Part shown: positions 12,135-24,136 of the stretch, in pieces
Layout of the letters: each line of letters opens with the position of its first letter
Position numbering within the stretch: the first letter of the stretch is position 1
Assembly (NCBI GenBank): GCA_947846985.1
Contig: CANTUZ010000004.1
Coordinates: forward strand, 6,128,927-6,192,926
Length of the DNA stretch: 64,000 bases
Origin: Fratercula arctica
Lineage: Eukaryota; Chordata; Aves; Charadriiformes; Alcidae
Direction: 5' to 3'
Made by a program: the position numbers and the translations under genes
The notes under the pieces: generated by a model
Database searches by the model: none
What the model was told of the DNA's origin: nothing
Seen by the model: the letters and a program-made list of their open reading frames with translations, nothing else

Positions 12135-14680
12135 ACATACTTCCTTCCTGAAGTTTCAAAAGATTCTGGAAATGCTGTAACACATCGGTAGTAGCACACA
12201 CGCAAGTGCACACAGTATTTCACTTACAAGAGAAACATTAAGAGTGAAATATTTCCAGCAAGGTTTTGAATTTGCCTAGGAGAATTGCTCTGCAGCTGCT
12301 ATGCACTAAGCCCATCATTCACTTCCAAGCCCAGAGTGCTGATGATATCCAAATGTATATGAAAGAAAACCTTATCCAAAAGGTCCACATTTGTAGTGAG
12401 CGGCAGTATGAAGAATCATTGATTTTGGTGACACCTTTTCCTTGCAGGTAGTATCAGAGTTAAAACTGATGCTATTTATTCAAAAAAGCCAGGAAGAGCA
12501 ACAATTAGAAAACTGGTTCTTTGTGCAAGAAAGATAAATGTAAGTATTTGTGTGTCCACATCATGTAAATGGACCCCTATAACAGCAAAGAGAGTGGAAC
12601 AAAACTCTTCTAACAAGAAATGAGCTTCCAAGCTTCACATCAAATGTTGGTATTCATGTAACAATATTATGGGGTGGGGGGGAAGAGAGCACTTGTATTT
12701 CAAATACCTCAGGCAGCTATACAGTGGGGATGTCCTTCAACTATTTTTGTTTCTTCCCAGTCCCGAGTCCCACTGGGACACACTGAGGTCACCCTGCTTA
12801 TTGCCAATATGCTTTTGGCTCCTAAAGTTCTTGCCCAGATGGTGCAAACCAGCAGATATCACAGCAGGCATTGCGGGCACAGTCTGCCAGAGAGGAAAGG
12901 CAAACATAATATAACACAAAGTTCCCAAAACCAAGGAGTGTGTCTCACCTAGGATGGCATTAACCATTCAGAAAACCTTCTGGATGTCTCGCAGTACGAG
13001 CAGGCTTCAGAGCCCAGCACAGAGTACATATAACACTTAAAACACATACAATAGGTCAAAGGAAAGTGGGCTTCATCTAATGAGGGTAGGTAGCACTTGG
13101 CTGCTACTTTAGCAAGCAAATGGCATGGAATTAATTTTTACATTGCTTCCTTAGATGATCAATGATGAACTAAGGATATTTCCAGGTAGCACAGACATGC
13201 TTCAAGTCACCAGGAAAGAGAAAGATTCAATAAAAACAGCCACCACCACGTCACCCATCACCAGAAGACCACCACTGACACCCCCCTTAAGAAATGTTCC
13301 CTTAAATGCCTTGATTATTCCCTATGTTTCATTCTCAAAATAAAATAAAAAAATGCTTGTGTGTGTGAAGCCATTTAAAATTTAATGGGTACTGAATGAT
13401 AAATCCTGATACATTTTTTCATAGAAATAAAATCATCAAATCACGGGGCTGTTTAAATTACATATGGTGTTCCTCTTCACATGAGACTTTTCTGCCTGGT
13501 ACTCTGAAAAACTGCAGATCTTTAGCTCAAGTTGACTTCTAAAAGCAATACCTTTCTAAAAAGGGCAACTTCTCATGTTCTGGAGTTCAAAATGAAAGGC
13601 GTGTCTTTTTGTTAGATTGCAGTAGCAGAAATCAAGTGGTATCAGTAAAAATCCTGAAAATAATCACATATTCATTCCCAATGCGGATGGCAAGCTGCTA
13701 ATTAAATCTGTCTTGACTAGTTGGGAGCACTGATAATTTCTCATGTAATGTATGCACTGAGGACAGGCTAATACCAAAAATGTTTAGGATCTGGGATTTT
13801 TTCCAGGAAAATTAAGATGTCAGTTAATTGATCTTTTTTTTTCTGTCTGGTTTTCACTGAAGACCTCCACAAATCCGTTTTTCAGTTTTTCATTCCTCCC
13901 CCACCCCTGATGTCATTATTTTCAGTGGAAAACCCCACACTTCTCCCTCCTCTTCTTCCAATTAGCTGTAATCGTAACATTAGCAGCAAAGTAGGTACCT
14001 TGAGGGCAAAAATCTGGAAAGCTGCAGAGCGTGGAAGGAAACAAGAGATATTGTGATGAAAGTAAGCAGACACATCGTGCTTGTTCATGTGCTTATCTGG
14101 GCATCCCTAGGGCTTTGCAGGCTGGTTGCTGCTTTCCCTAGGTGTGCCAAGATGAGGTGGTGACCGGCTGCTGTCACCTCTCCCGCAAGGCTCCAGAGCT
14201 TGAATGGGGAGGTGGGCAAAGGGCTATGTTTTGGGTTCTCCCTGTGCCTGGCATCATAACTGGATCCAAAATAAAAATGTACAACTTAGGTCAAAGAAAT
14301 CTGGTAGTTATATCTAATGTTCCGAAGGGGTAACTAAGGTTCTTATATGTACCGAGAATCTTTCTGCCAAGAAAACAAATACAGTAAGATTAATTTTGGA
14401 AGTGAATAAGGCAATACATGCCAGCAGTTGCAGCATGCTGAAGGGTTCTTGCTCTGAGCAGGCTTTGAGTAATAAACCTCTTTTCCAGAGAATTTTTCAT
14501 TAAAAAACTGGGTTCAGGGAAAATCTCCAAAATCGATCTTTTTTTCCAACTGTCTTTTCAATTTTGCACAGTTGGATAAGGAAGGAAGTCAACACTGCTT
14601 GCCAAATAAAGTGACATTAAGTACACTTGCTGGAAATCTTCCTGCATTTCTCCTTAAAAAGTGCGTGTGGGGGGGGAAAT

Positions 14681-14724
14681 CCAACCAAAAAAAAAAAAAA
14701 ACCCAACCAAAAAACCACAACCAA
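14681..14724. repeat. A/C-rich low-complexity tract
   Basis: Poly(A) flanked by ccaacc units, similar in character to the tract near 11.45 kb. It follows a run of eight or nine G. Confidence 0.8.
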
Positions 14725-17303
14725 GAACAAAAAGATTGAAAACAAGTTCCAGCAACGCTGAGTGACAGAGCACAGAGAGACCTAGGAGTTAATGTCCCTC
14801 CAAAGGCAGAGTTACTGGTCAAACAAGGCTAAGCTGGAAGAATTTAAGCACAGTTTAGGACCAGGCTTTCTGCACAGCAAAGAACCTGGGGAGGGACCAG
14901 TGGGTGGGCAGGAAGAGTTATTCTCTTGGAAATACATTGCTGGTGCAGTGAGACAACATCTCATCAACGTCCTCCTTAATCCCTACCTGCCTCCCATCGC
15001 TTACCTTTCCACGTCGTCCTTCTCTCTTTATTGTGACCTTCAAGGAAACACCTTTGCTTTTTCGGAAGCCTGACGCTTTCCCCTAAGCCTGCTTTGCAGA
15101 CAGGTGGTTGCCCTGTGAGGACTACCTGAGTGGTCTTTCCCTGGCAGCCTGATCTCCACTGCAGCCCACCTACGGAGCATGGCTAGACACAAAACGTCCC
15201 TATCATCTCTTCTCCCTGCCTGCTCTCAGCCAGAATATTTCATGTTTGGGAAGATATGGAGAAGAAATATTTACATTCACAGACAGGCTGAATTCTGGTA
15301 TAAGTTATCTGAGTTTTTAAGCAGTTTAACAAGAGGTGCAACATGAAACTTTCTGGATACAAATGGGAAGAAAATGCTAGTAAAAGTAGGCCAATAAACC
15401 TGAATACAGCCCACATCCTCCTATTTGCAAACCGCCTATTGAATACTTCTGGATTCAGTTTGGATCCCAGTGGCGGCATGGAAAACTAAACTCTTGACGA
15501 GTTTGCAGCGTGAAGGAGCGGGAGGAAGGGAACCGAATTAAACCCTCATCTTCCTGCATCCTGCAGTCCAGCCTGGCATGAAAGCCACCCCAAACCATGG
15601 GCATGCCTTTAGTACCTGTTGCACTGCCAGCATGCAAGGGTGTGGAATACATCAACTCACTAAACACATCATCAAGGACAGACATTTTTTCCCCATTCTT
15701 TTTGGAAAATTATATATTATGTCGTTAGTAATTTTTCACTGTCCCACGCAACCCCTGGCAGGTCAAAGTTGTTTCCATGCTTCCCAAAGGAGAGTTAGAG
15801 TTGATGTACAGACTCTCATAGATTTCAGATATCTTTAAAAGAGGCTTTTTTTGATGGTATATCATAAAAAAAAAATCGCAGTTTCTTGATTCATTTCTCT
15901 AGTGTTCAGCTCTGAAGTTACAATCTGTGACCTGTATTTTGTAATTATTCCTAAAGAAAAAAATACCCAGTGTCAAAGGAAAATTTGTACAGTTAAGGAA
16001 AACTTAAAGGTTTTTCCCTAGAAACATCAAAATAGCATTCCTAAAGGAAACTGTCTCATGCCTACAAGTTGCTGCACTGCTAGTTTGTTTTTCTATAATG
16101 AAGCCCTATCTCAGAAGAGATAAGATTTATTGGTCAGTTTATCATCTAATGAGGAAATGAAAGATGAGAAATGAGACTCGGGAATGCTGCCACACAGGTA
16201 CTAGCTCATTTAAACCCACCGTTGTAGTTAGCACTCCTACGAAACAGAACAAAGAGTTTGGAACATCAAGAATACTTTCTTGGAGCTTCTATCTTTGAAA
16301 CCTTTCTCAAAACAAGTTACTTAAATGCAGATCCAAGGTGATTTAAAATTACAGGTGGCTATATATAATACACAAACCCAGGCTAGTGCCTTTTAATTGA
16401 TAGTAGAAGTTGGACTTCTGTGATCAATGGCTAATAAAACAATCTTTGTTTTATCAGCAAAGATAAAAAGAATAAGAGCTGTGAAGATGTCAAAGCAGAC
16501 ATCCTACACAGCACTATGATGAGACTCATTGAGAATTCCTCATTATGGGGACTAAAGAAAAAACAATGGAAGAGAAAAGTCTCCAAGTGTCCTACACACT
16601 GTCCCATTGACAAGGAGGTATTTGGATGTTCTGGACAAGGAACAATAACAGAAAGACAGAGCACGGATTTAAAAAACCTTTTTTCCAGGGAGCCAGAAGT
16701 CAAGACATATAATCAAGCAGGGTAAATAAGAACTCCCTTTTCTTCAGATCCCTTATGTGTACTGCCCTGGACCACAGCTGCAGTTGGTGGCCGGACTTGC
16801 TTCATTCACTGTTATAAACATCCTCCCTGTATTCTCTGGTGCAGTAAATCACTCTGAGTTTAAGTGGGAGGAACTACAAAACTAATCTCCTGTCCTCTCT
16901 TGCAGTCACAGCACTACTTTCCCTATGACCACATCAGAACCCTCCACACAGTCACCATGTAATTACGGGAAGCTCATCCTCCATTTCAGCGAGCTACGTT
17001 CCCACCCTACCCTCTCTTCTGTGCAAATGTGGACGACAATAAATAACAGAAGAGTTCCTCTATAGCCATCTTCTTCTAGATGTTACAAAACAGCTTTTGG
17101 TGATGAGTCCCTGCCACCCCATATGGTACCCACTCCCACTGTGAAATGGCAGGCAGATGAAGCACACACGCTCTCCTGCGGCGCACACCAGCAAACTTTG
17201 CTGGTCCCCTTGCACAGCACAGGATAAGGTATCATTCATTTGAGATGGTATCTTACAAAAGGGCCATGAGGCATGAGAAAACAGCAAAACACAAAACTTT
17301 AGG

Positions 17304-17672
17304 TGCCAGAGAAGGGCAACAAAGCTGGTGAGGGGTCTAGAGCACAAGTCTTATGAGGAGCGGCTGAGGGAGCTGGGGGTGTTTAGCCTGGAGAAAAGGA
17401 GGCTGAGGGCAGACCTTATTGCTCTCTGCAACTACCTGAAAGGAGGGTGTAGAGAGGTGGGGGTCAGTCTCTTCTCCCAAGTAACAAGTGATAGGACAAG
17501 AGGAAATGACGTCAAGTTGCACCAGGGAAGGTTTAGGATGGATATTAGGGAAAAGTTCTTCACTGAAAGGGTTGTCAAGCATCAAAACAGGCTGCCCAGG
17601 GAAGTGGTTGAGTCACCATCCCTGGAGGTATTTAAGAGATGGGTAGATGCAGTGCTGAGGGAGATGGTTTAG
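17304..17672 (+). pseudogene. CR1 ORF2 C-terminal remnant
   Basis: The coding part of the CR1 copy described separately. It is open for about 122 codons and ends in TAG, but has no start, catalytic domain or promoter of its own, so it is a fossil fragment of the LINE polyprotein. Gene predictors often report this stretch as a small host gene, and it should not be called one here. Confidence 0.85.
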
Positions 17673-17760
17673 TGGTAACTTGGCAGTGTTAGGTTAACAG
17701 TTGGACTTGATGGTCTTAAAGATCTCTGGCAACCAAAATGATTCTCTGATTCTATAATTC
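17304..17760 (+). mobile_element. CR1 LINE, 5'-truncated copy with intact ORF2 C-terminus
   Basis: The first part reads as the C-terminal end of the CR1 polyprotein without interruption from 17304 to the stop at 17670-17672, about 122 codons. Landmarks are [85 protein letters not shown] and DAVLREMV. After it comes the short 3' tail (ttggacttgatggtcttaaagatctctggcaaccaaaatg) and the terminal attctctgattctat repeat. This is the bird CR1 layout. The reverse-transcriptase catalytic part is absent, so the copy cannot move by itself. It lies tail to tail with TNIP3. Confidence 0.95.
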
Positions 17761-18027
17761 TCAATCACTGAAGAGAAAGGAGGTGGTTTAGGGGAGCTTC
17801 TGAAGGAGAAGATCCAGAGGGGCGGATTCCCACCCAGAACAATGTCCCTTCTTCCTTCTGCTCTTTGGCATCCATCTTTTGAGTAGTCTGAAACAAGTAC
17901 TTTAAAACACCCAGGAACTTGGTATGATTTTAAATCCAGGTACAAATATTAAATACTCCTCCTGGTTTCCAAAAGCAATTTTGTACCCACACTTTGGCAA
18001 CTAATTAACTTTGTCCATTTAAATAGT
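17761..18027. other. Short spacer between the CR1 copy and the TNIP3 3' UTR
   Basis: Unique AT-rich sequence. Nothing else was recognised. Confidence 0.6.
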
Positions 18028-18033
18028 TTTATT
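18028..18033 (-). promoter_or_regulatory. Candidate polyadenylation signal AATAAA for TNIP3
   Basis: TTTATT on the plus strand is AATAAA read on the gene strand, about 365 bases past the stop codon. It is a perfect hexamer at a sensible distance. Cleavage would be expected 10-30 bases further, around 18000-18018. Confidence 0.45.
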
Positions 18034-18398
18034 TTCAGACCTGGCACCTTGCGCTATCAGAGCAGATCTTGGCCCCCAGGTTCGACACATCATTAAATTT
18101 GGTCCTAGCTGGAGCAACAGAAGCTCTAAGGACAACAGTGAGGATATCTTTTCTTTAGGACTATTATTAGGTGTTTAATGAGGCAATGTGTGATCCTATA
18201 ATGTGTAATAGAGACATTTTATGAATTGCAATGAAGCTGAAAGCCGTAACGTAGATGGTATTACATTAGAAATGTCACCTGTGTTGTACATACACCAACC
18301 TCGGCTCTCTGAGGCAAAGCTGTCACGTAAACACTCAAGAGATAAATAGGATAGTTTACTCTATATCCCTCAAAGGCCCCCATTTAAAAAAAGTACAT
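18028..18398 (-). other. TNIP3: TNIP3 3' untranslated region (candidate)
   Basis: Sequence following the TNIP3 stop codon on the minus strand. The first AATAAA downstream of the stop that I noticed reads at 18033-18028 (TTTATT on the plus strand), which would give a 3' UTR of roughly 370-390 bases. A CR1 LINE in the opposite orientation ends about 270 bases beyond it. No transcript evidence is available here, so a longer 3' UTR running through the CR1 copy is possible. Confidence 0.5.
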
Positions 18399-18491
18399 TT
18401 AAAATATGCTCTGTACAGCTGTTGTCTTACCATTTGCCTTGTGCTGCACATCTGGCGGAAACTGGTCAGGAACATACCACTGATAGTCTGG
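18399..18491 (-). CDS. TNIP3: TNIP3 terminal coding exon
   Basis: Thirty codons plus the stop TAA at 18401-18399, entered in phase 0 after the acceptor ttctgtgcag. It encodes residues 346-375 of the joined sequence, starting PDYQWYVPDQFPPDVQHK and ending KTTAVQSIF. The DYQWY..DQ.PPDVQHKANG block is the conserved C-terminal ABIN-3 signature and is the strongest single identifier of the gene. In human TNIP3 (recalled) the block is followed by about nine residues (LSSVKKVHP). Here a different nine-residue tail follows, so the extreme C-terminus is divergent. The next exon upstream is 21848-22003. Confidence 0.95.
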   Translation of the reverse strand, partial: PDYQWYVPDQFPPDVQHKANGKTTAVQSIF

Positions 18492-21400
18492 CTGCACAGA
18501 ACAATAAAACATTATTACAGCAATATGGACTTCAGACACTTCAAACAAAAGAATAGTGACATGATAAAAATATAATTGTGCTGTGAAGTTTTTTATTACT
18601 CGTACAAAAGTAGCTTGCAAAAAAAATCTTATATTTAGCTTTATATTTTCACCGATAAGAGTTTTTCAGCTTGCTTCTTTTTTATGACGTGTGGTTTAGA
18701 TGCTGCACTCATTGGAAATATTGGTGTAAACCTTTCTAGATCTCACAAATCAAAAGAAACATTAAGAGAAACAAATCAGATTTTAAAAGGGCTAAGGAAT
18801 AAAGTGCACCAGAAGATACTAGCAGGCATCACATTCTCTGTAGTAAAGAACGCCAGAGAAACCTGCTACACATTGACCTGACAGGTGAAGCTGTTCCAGT
18901 CTGAATATGTATAACACATGTAATATGTTTCAATGTGGCAGGAATAACCCATTTAATAAAGTTTTCTCCTCCTCCGTTCCCACAGGTTACCATTAGTGTT
19001 ATTATAACATTAGCTTTTATCAAATAACTTCCTGAAAATACTGTGGTATGGGAAAAATTCCCATCTTTCTTGTAGGAGGGAGTATTGTGAAGGTTATAGC
19101 CACGCAAATATAGTTTTGTCCAGGGAAATCCTGGAAGAAAGAAATACTGCCTTACAGTTTATACCACACACCGTGGTAAATGAGTAGCAAATTACTACTA
19201 GAGAAAACAATTTTGGGACCAGACATCTCAGTTGAAGCGGTATTAAGCTGTCTATCTGGTTTAAGTAATTCCAGGTAATCACAGCTTCAAATTAGTTAAA
19301 CTGGGAAAATAATTCTTGTTTTGCAGAAATTACTCTGACAAAATCCTGAGTAGTCCCAAAGAGACTCCTACAGATTTCAACTTGTAGGGAAGAAATTTCA
19401 TAGACTTCTAAAGAAGTTTTGCCTATATTAAGATGGCAGATTGAAGCTGGGGATACAGAAAACAGATTTAACTTTTATGTATGCTGTCATTTGTAGTTAC
19501 ATAGCAGTAATCACTCTCATACACTGTCAGGAAAAAGGATATATCCTATTTTCACTTAAATTATACCATCCACAGGAACTATTAACTAAATCTGTGCTTG
19601 CAGGCAAACAAAACAGGCTTTGATACAAAGCAAGACTCTGCTTCGTTTAAGCACAGATAGTTTTTCTACTAATGGCTCAAAATACACTTATTTGCATTGC
19701 TTTTTTGAGTTTCTGTTGAACTTTCTGTTCTCTGATCTCCTCTTCTCTTTCATACATACTTACACTACACAAACTTGAATGAATTTCAGAAACAAGAGGT
19801 GTATTTCATGTCAGACTAAACAAAATGTTTCTACTAACAATGTAAAAAGGAATGAAAAGGTGCAAGATATAAAAAGAATGAAAAAGCATAGACTAAACAC
19901 AGAGGACTACGTACATTAACTCAAGACACTCATTAAATTCTAACACCTTTCTTCATTGCTAACAAATTGCTCAGGGAGGTATCAAAAGCTCAGAGCAGCA
20001 ATGCTGCTCTCACACAGAAAAAGAATTTCAAAGAAAACTCAGAATGAAATTGGGAGTTACAAAGCAACCAGGCAAACTGACCCCGGTGCTCCAGCAGGAA
20101 TGGCAAAGTTGTAAACCCAGTGATCCCTCGCAGAATTAGAAACCCAGATGATGAAAGTTGAGGGAGAAGAGCCAAAATAACCTGGGACAGTGTCCAAATT
20201 GCAGTGAAAAACATTCTGCAATACTTCCAACTCTGATAAATAGGCCGATAAGCACACTCCTGAAGCATAGAAATTACTTCTTTGACCACAGCTTTTCCAT
20301 TGGATTTCCACAGTCTGAAAGCCTTTTATGCGTTTCGCAAAAATTCATCTATAAGCTCTCAAATAACGAGCATCTTTCCATATGTGACAGCTTTATAGCC
20401 AGAAACAGATATTCTGTATTTAAAATGACATTCGCCACGTTTAAGTGCATTCTCACTAAATTTGAACAAGCACAGCCCACTTAGATAACCCAAAGCACTT
20501 CAAAAATATCATTCTTTGAAGCAGTATTTTCCTTGAAATAGGTAACTCCCCCTTACCTAACCTGCCCTAGTGCAAAGCTATTCTCCTTCATGCTGAGGAC
20601 GACTGGACCCTGTTTTGTGCCAGGAAAAAAAGGAAAATTTCCCATTGAGTTAACCACACTCTACCTTCCACTTCTGCTAATCTTTTTTTTTTTATCTTAT
20701 TTTTTTGCCAATACACAGGCTTGCTTAGAAAAATTGCATTCCTAAAGCATTCACAGCCAGAGCGTCTCATCCTCACTGTAGAGCCTTATTCCTCACATAA
20801 TCCCGTTTCACAGCAGGGTACCAGAGGGAAGATACTACCGGGTACAAGCAACAGCATGTGGGATGCTGCCCTTCCAGTTTAATAGCAGCGTTGTGAATCC
20901 TGCTGATAGCTTGTCTGCCTGCCCCAGAAGGTGTACAGGGAACCTGGGATCGCACAGCCTGGCTACAACAGTATTGCCTCACGGCAGGACAGTTATATTA
21001 CCTATGAATACAGAAGCTGTAATTGAAGAAGAAGGAAAGTCATTTTCCAAAGACAGGGCCAGAGAAAGAAATAATGAGTATAAGACATGGAAATAAGACA
21101 TACTAGTCAACAAGCTTTCTTAGACCAGATAGAAGGAAGATATCAGAATAATGCTGACCAAAGCTATGTTCTCATTTTTATCACCATCATCCACAGGGAA
21201 GGCCCAGAACTGGGCTCCAGAGAGCAGATCCATATTTATGAATTTGGGGAATTATATAGATAGAAAGGGCTTTGAATGTATGCCGTAGAAGTAAATTAAC
21301 CTAAGAAATCAGCAAGAGTCCAATCAAACAACCTTATTTTTTTAAATTGAGGAATGACTACCAGTATCATTGAAAATAAATGTATAATACTCCCCTTTTT

Positions 21401-21847
21401 CTTCTTAGTGCTATTAGAGACAAACGGTATTTGCCAAAGTAAATTTAAAAGAGATAAGAATATATATTTAAAGTATAACTCATCAACCATATATTTAAGT
21501 TGCTGCAATTTTTCCTCTTTGTGCACAGATTTCTGTTGATTATGCTTTGATTTGCACATAGCAGCACCCTGTGCAATTCAGTACCAAAGACGCTGGAACA
21601 GCAAGGAAGAAAAGAACAAGACTACCACGAGAAAAATCAGCATTTTGGGGCAGATAGTAAGAAGAGAGACTGTACAGAAATCAGGAAGGCTGTTCCAGAC
21701 CTAGGGTTAATTGTAAAACCAGTACCAACAACAAACTGGGAAACAATAGATTTAGTTACTGGTGAGGATGGCACTGTGATAGCACCACTTTATTCTCCTT
21801 GTAAGAGAATCGTGCCCTTGTGAAACAGGAGACGGTGGGAACCTTAC
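18492..21847 (-). other. TNIP3 intron between the last two coding exons
   Basis: A 3.4 kb intron, phase 0, donor CTCA/gtaagg and acceptor ttctgtgcag. I saw no reading frame in it with coding character. A good-looking donor (gtaagtatgt, near 19759) has no open exon before it. It contains T-rich and A-rich tracts and no repeat family I recognise. Confidence 0.7.
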
Positions 21848-22003
21848 TGAGTGTTGCTGCTGCTCATGTGCCCTGCGAGACGCTGAATGTACTACTCGAG
21901 GATCTTGATAGTGAAGAACCAACCCACAACTCCCAACACATGGTGAGAAGAAGAGGGGAGGTGGGTAGCTGGGCCTCTCAGACTGTACTGGGAGGTCTTT
22001 TGT
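21848..22003 (-). CDS. TNIP3: TNIP3 penultimate coding exon (proline/cysteine-containing C-terminal region)
   Basis: Fifty-two codons, phase 0 at both ends, residues 294-345 of the joined sequence. The acceptor is preceded by a very strong pyrimidine tract (ttcttcttgctcttcctgttttttgacag), and the donor is CTCA/gtaagg. The encoded SCGLVLHYQDPRVV matches human TNIP3 NCGLVFHLQDPWVP (recalled), preceded by a proline-rich stretch PSYPPPLFFSPC and followed by a Q-rich end EQQQHS that joins PDYQWY, as in human EHP-PDYQWY. In TNIP1 the corresponding place also holds a proline/tyrosine-rich segment. It begins TKDLPVQSERP, without the coiled-coil residues (roughly IKACQMEKEKLEKQLKQ) that open this segment in human, so a small exon may be missing between here and 24011. 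Confidence 0.92.
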
Positions 22004-24010
22004 CTGTCAAAAAACAGGAAGAGCAAGAAGAAATGCATTAGCAGCAGGATACGATGACCAACAATATTCACATACAAATTCATCAGTAAAAAGCAACAGG
22101 GAAGAAACCCTCCTCTCTCAGCATGGGTCACAATGCGGCTTGTTTAGACCCTTCAGACTGCTCATGATTTAAAAAAATATTTAAGAAAGCTTACTTGTGC
22201 CACACCAGAGTCTTGGCACTTTTCATGTGAGAAAATATTGGCTTCAAGATATGTCAAGCACATTTCTGGGTGGTTTTATATTCAAGAAATATTTTCATTA
22301 CACATAGTAGCTTTCAATAGCTTGAAGCAGAACTACAGGCACTTGCATAACAAGAAAAATAAATAATTTTGGTAAAAGAACAAATCCGATGGCCTCAAGA
22401 TTTGGGTCTGCCTTTTCTTAGGCCCTCTCTGCCCCAGCAGAGTCAATAGGAATTTGCCTAAGGACAGAGCAAGGAGGGGTAAAAGATGAGTCACAACTAA
22501 ATAATTTGACTTAAGAAAACAAACTAATAAATATTCTATGCGATTCCTCTCATGTTTAAAATTCTTCACAAGCTCTGTTTAATCAAATCCCAAGGCAGGA
22601 TGAGACAAACAGAAAGATCTCTAGTGTAAACTGTCGATGCAATATGGGGATAGTCAAGTTGTACACACGCATTGCACAGCACTTGTACAGTCCTTCAAGT
22701 ATGTTGTACCCGTGCAGTGCTGTTGGCATTTCTGCTGGTCCAGAGCCGATGGGGAGAAGTGGGAAAGGCCTTTTAGCCCCATTTGTAGCCTCCCTCTTCA
22801 CTGTCACTGCTGTGAGAGGGTCTCACAGCGTCCATTGACTGGTTGGGGTTGTGCAAGAAATGTAGGCTTTTACAGTCTCTAGACAATGCAAAAATATATA
22901 GGAAGGTGTCTGAGTACTCTGTCTCCTACAAAAAAAATTCTTTACCTCATTGAACCACCCAGGAGTGGGCTGGTGGGTGAGGGAAATATACCCGAAGGTT
23001 ATAGCATGCAATGCTAACAGATTTTTCCGAGGTATTTCTATATGCCCGGGATGCCCTGAGTGGCAAATTGTGGCATTCTCTCTGGCACTGCTATTTTCAC
23101 ACGTGCATGAAATGCCTCCAAGTACCCATAAAAGCACTGCCTAGTCTGGGGCCTTACTACAGCAGCAGGCAGGATGCCCAACCTGCTCTCCACTCCCGCT
23201 GGAGCCAATGGAAGTGAGGGGCACTTCCAGCACCTTGCCTCTGACGCTATTGCAAGACCCTGCTAGTATCGATGCATGGCTTGGTTGAGAATAAGCCAAT
23301 ACCAAAGTTTCTGTTTCACAACAATGTTGGGGAGGACAATAAATTATCACAGAACATTTTGGTAATTGGCCATTCTTTTAAAACATTGCACAATTTTGCC
23401 AACACAGGAAACCTCGAAATTTCGTAATTTTTAAAGGGAATTGAGAAAGCTCAGAATTTTGCATGCCATGATTTTACTATGGCTTCCTGAATGTCTGTGA
23501 ACAGAATACTGACACTACTCTGAAGAGATAAAAAGGATGTTGCAATAAAAAATTATTGCAGTGGCTGCTCGGCTAATTTGCATGGAGACTTTTTTTTTTC
23601 CTCAGTGATATTAACATTACTTTCTAAATCCACCGCAAAGGTCAGGATTCATTACAGAAGCTTTTATTTCGAAAGTTGGTTTGATGTTACAACTCTTATA
23701 TCAAGTGCCAGTGAAACAATCAAAAGTCCTGTGGCTTTGTTTTTGGTCCGCCCCCCCCCTCCTCGTTTTAAGATGTTTGAAGGGTTTTTGCAATAAATAC
23801 TCCCTTCATCTACTTAATTTGGAAGTAATCTCTAATCATTTCTTATATTCTTATTGCATTACTTCAGAATGATTTCATCCCAGGTGGTGACCTCGTATAA
23901 AATCTAATGTCAATTAATGGAAGCCAGAAAGCCTTGGGTTGTGTGGAAAGTGAGAAAATAAAAATAAAATACACATGTGCTGGCAGCGGTAACTTTCTTT
24001 TGACTCATAC
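22004..24010 (-). other. TNIP3 intron after the UBAN exon
   Basis: A 2.0 kb intron, phase 0, donor CTCTCAG/gtatga. From the human protein I expected a small coiled-coil exon of about 50-55 bases here. I searched by eye for a phase-0 exon encoding a K/E/L-rich stretch and did not find one. It contains a run of C (near 23751) and no recognised repeat. Confidence 0.6.
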
Positions 24011-24136
24011 CTGAGAGTTTACTTTATTCAGTTGAGACTGTAATCTCTTGTTAATTTTCTGCAATGCTTCTTTCTCCTCGTTAAGTCTTTCTCTGTCAGA
24101 TCTCTCCTTTCTGAAGTCTTCTTCATATATTTGTAC
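24011..24136 (-). CDS. TNIP3: TNIP3 exon encoding the UBAN ubiquitin-binding motif
   Basis: Forty-two codons, phase 0 at both ends, residues 252-293. The acceptor is cataatgattgcag and the donor CTCAG/gtatga. It encodes VQIYEEDFRKERSDRERLNE and continues as a coiled coil to SQLNKVNSQ. The DF..ERSDRER.NEEKE block is the UBAN motif shared by ABIN proteins, NEMO and optineurin, which binds linear (Met1-linked) polyubiquitin as a parallel coiled-coil dimer (established for the family). The Asp-Phe pair and the ERSDRER residues are all present, so ubiquitin binding is likely preserved. Human ABIN-3 reads almost identically (DFKKERSDRERLNQEKEEL, recalled). This is one of the two most certain exons. 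Confidence 0.96.

Larger units (their letters stand above)
2291..17303. other. Gene-free region downstream of TNIP3
   Basis: About 15 kb without a supportable gene. In mammals the neighbour on this side of TNIP3 is NDNF, but I found none of its coding sequence, so either it lies beyond the window or the order differs. The region contains two short tandem duplications (3790-3841, 12061-12134), A-rich simple repeats (7992-8027, 9578-9596, 11438-11475, 14688-14722), a TA-rich duplication near 7799-7829 and an AT-rich stretch around 9.88-10.18 kb with many homeodomain-like ATTA cores that may be a conserved noncoding element. Confidence 0.55.

Noticed and set aside
1..18000. Search for the mammalian neighbour NDNF.
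   Set aside because: None of its coding blocks could be recognised in any frame, so it was not annotated.
19755..19815. Strong donor-like gtaagtatgt on the minus strand.
   Set aside because: The preceding sequence is closed in all three frames and no transcript evidence is available.
20588..20776. Candidate minus-strand exon between an ag and a gtaagg donor near 20557.
   Set aside because: All frames meet a stop before the donor or lack any ABIN similarity.
22946..23137. Minus-strand frame ending in phase 0 at a donor (AATGAG/gtaaag), considered as the missing C-terminal TNIP3 exon because of its proline/tyrosine-rich sequence.
   Set aside because: The exon at 21848-22003 matches the human CGLVFH..DP sequence far better and has stronger splice sites. 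The frame here is not a coiled coil and is probably chance.
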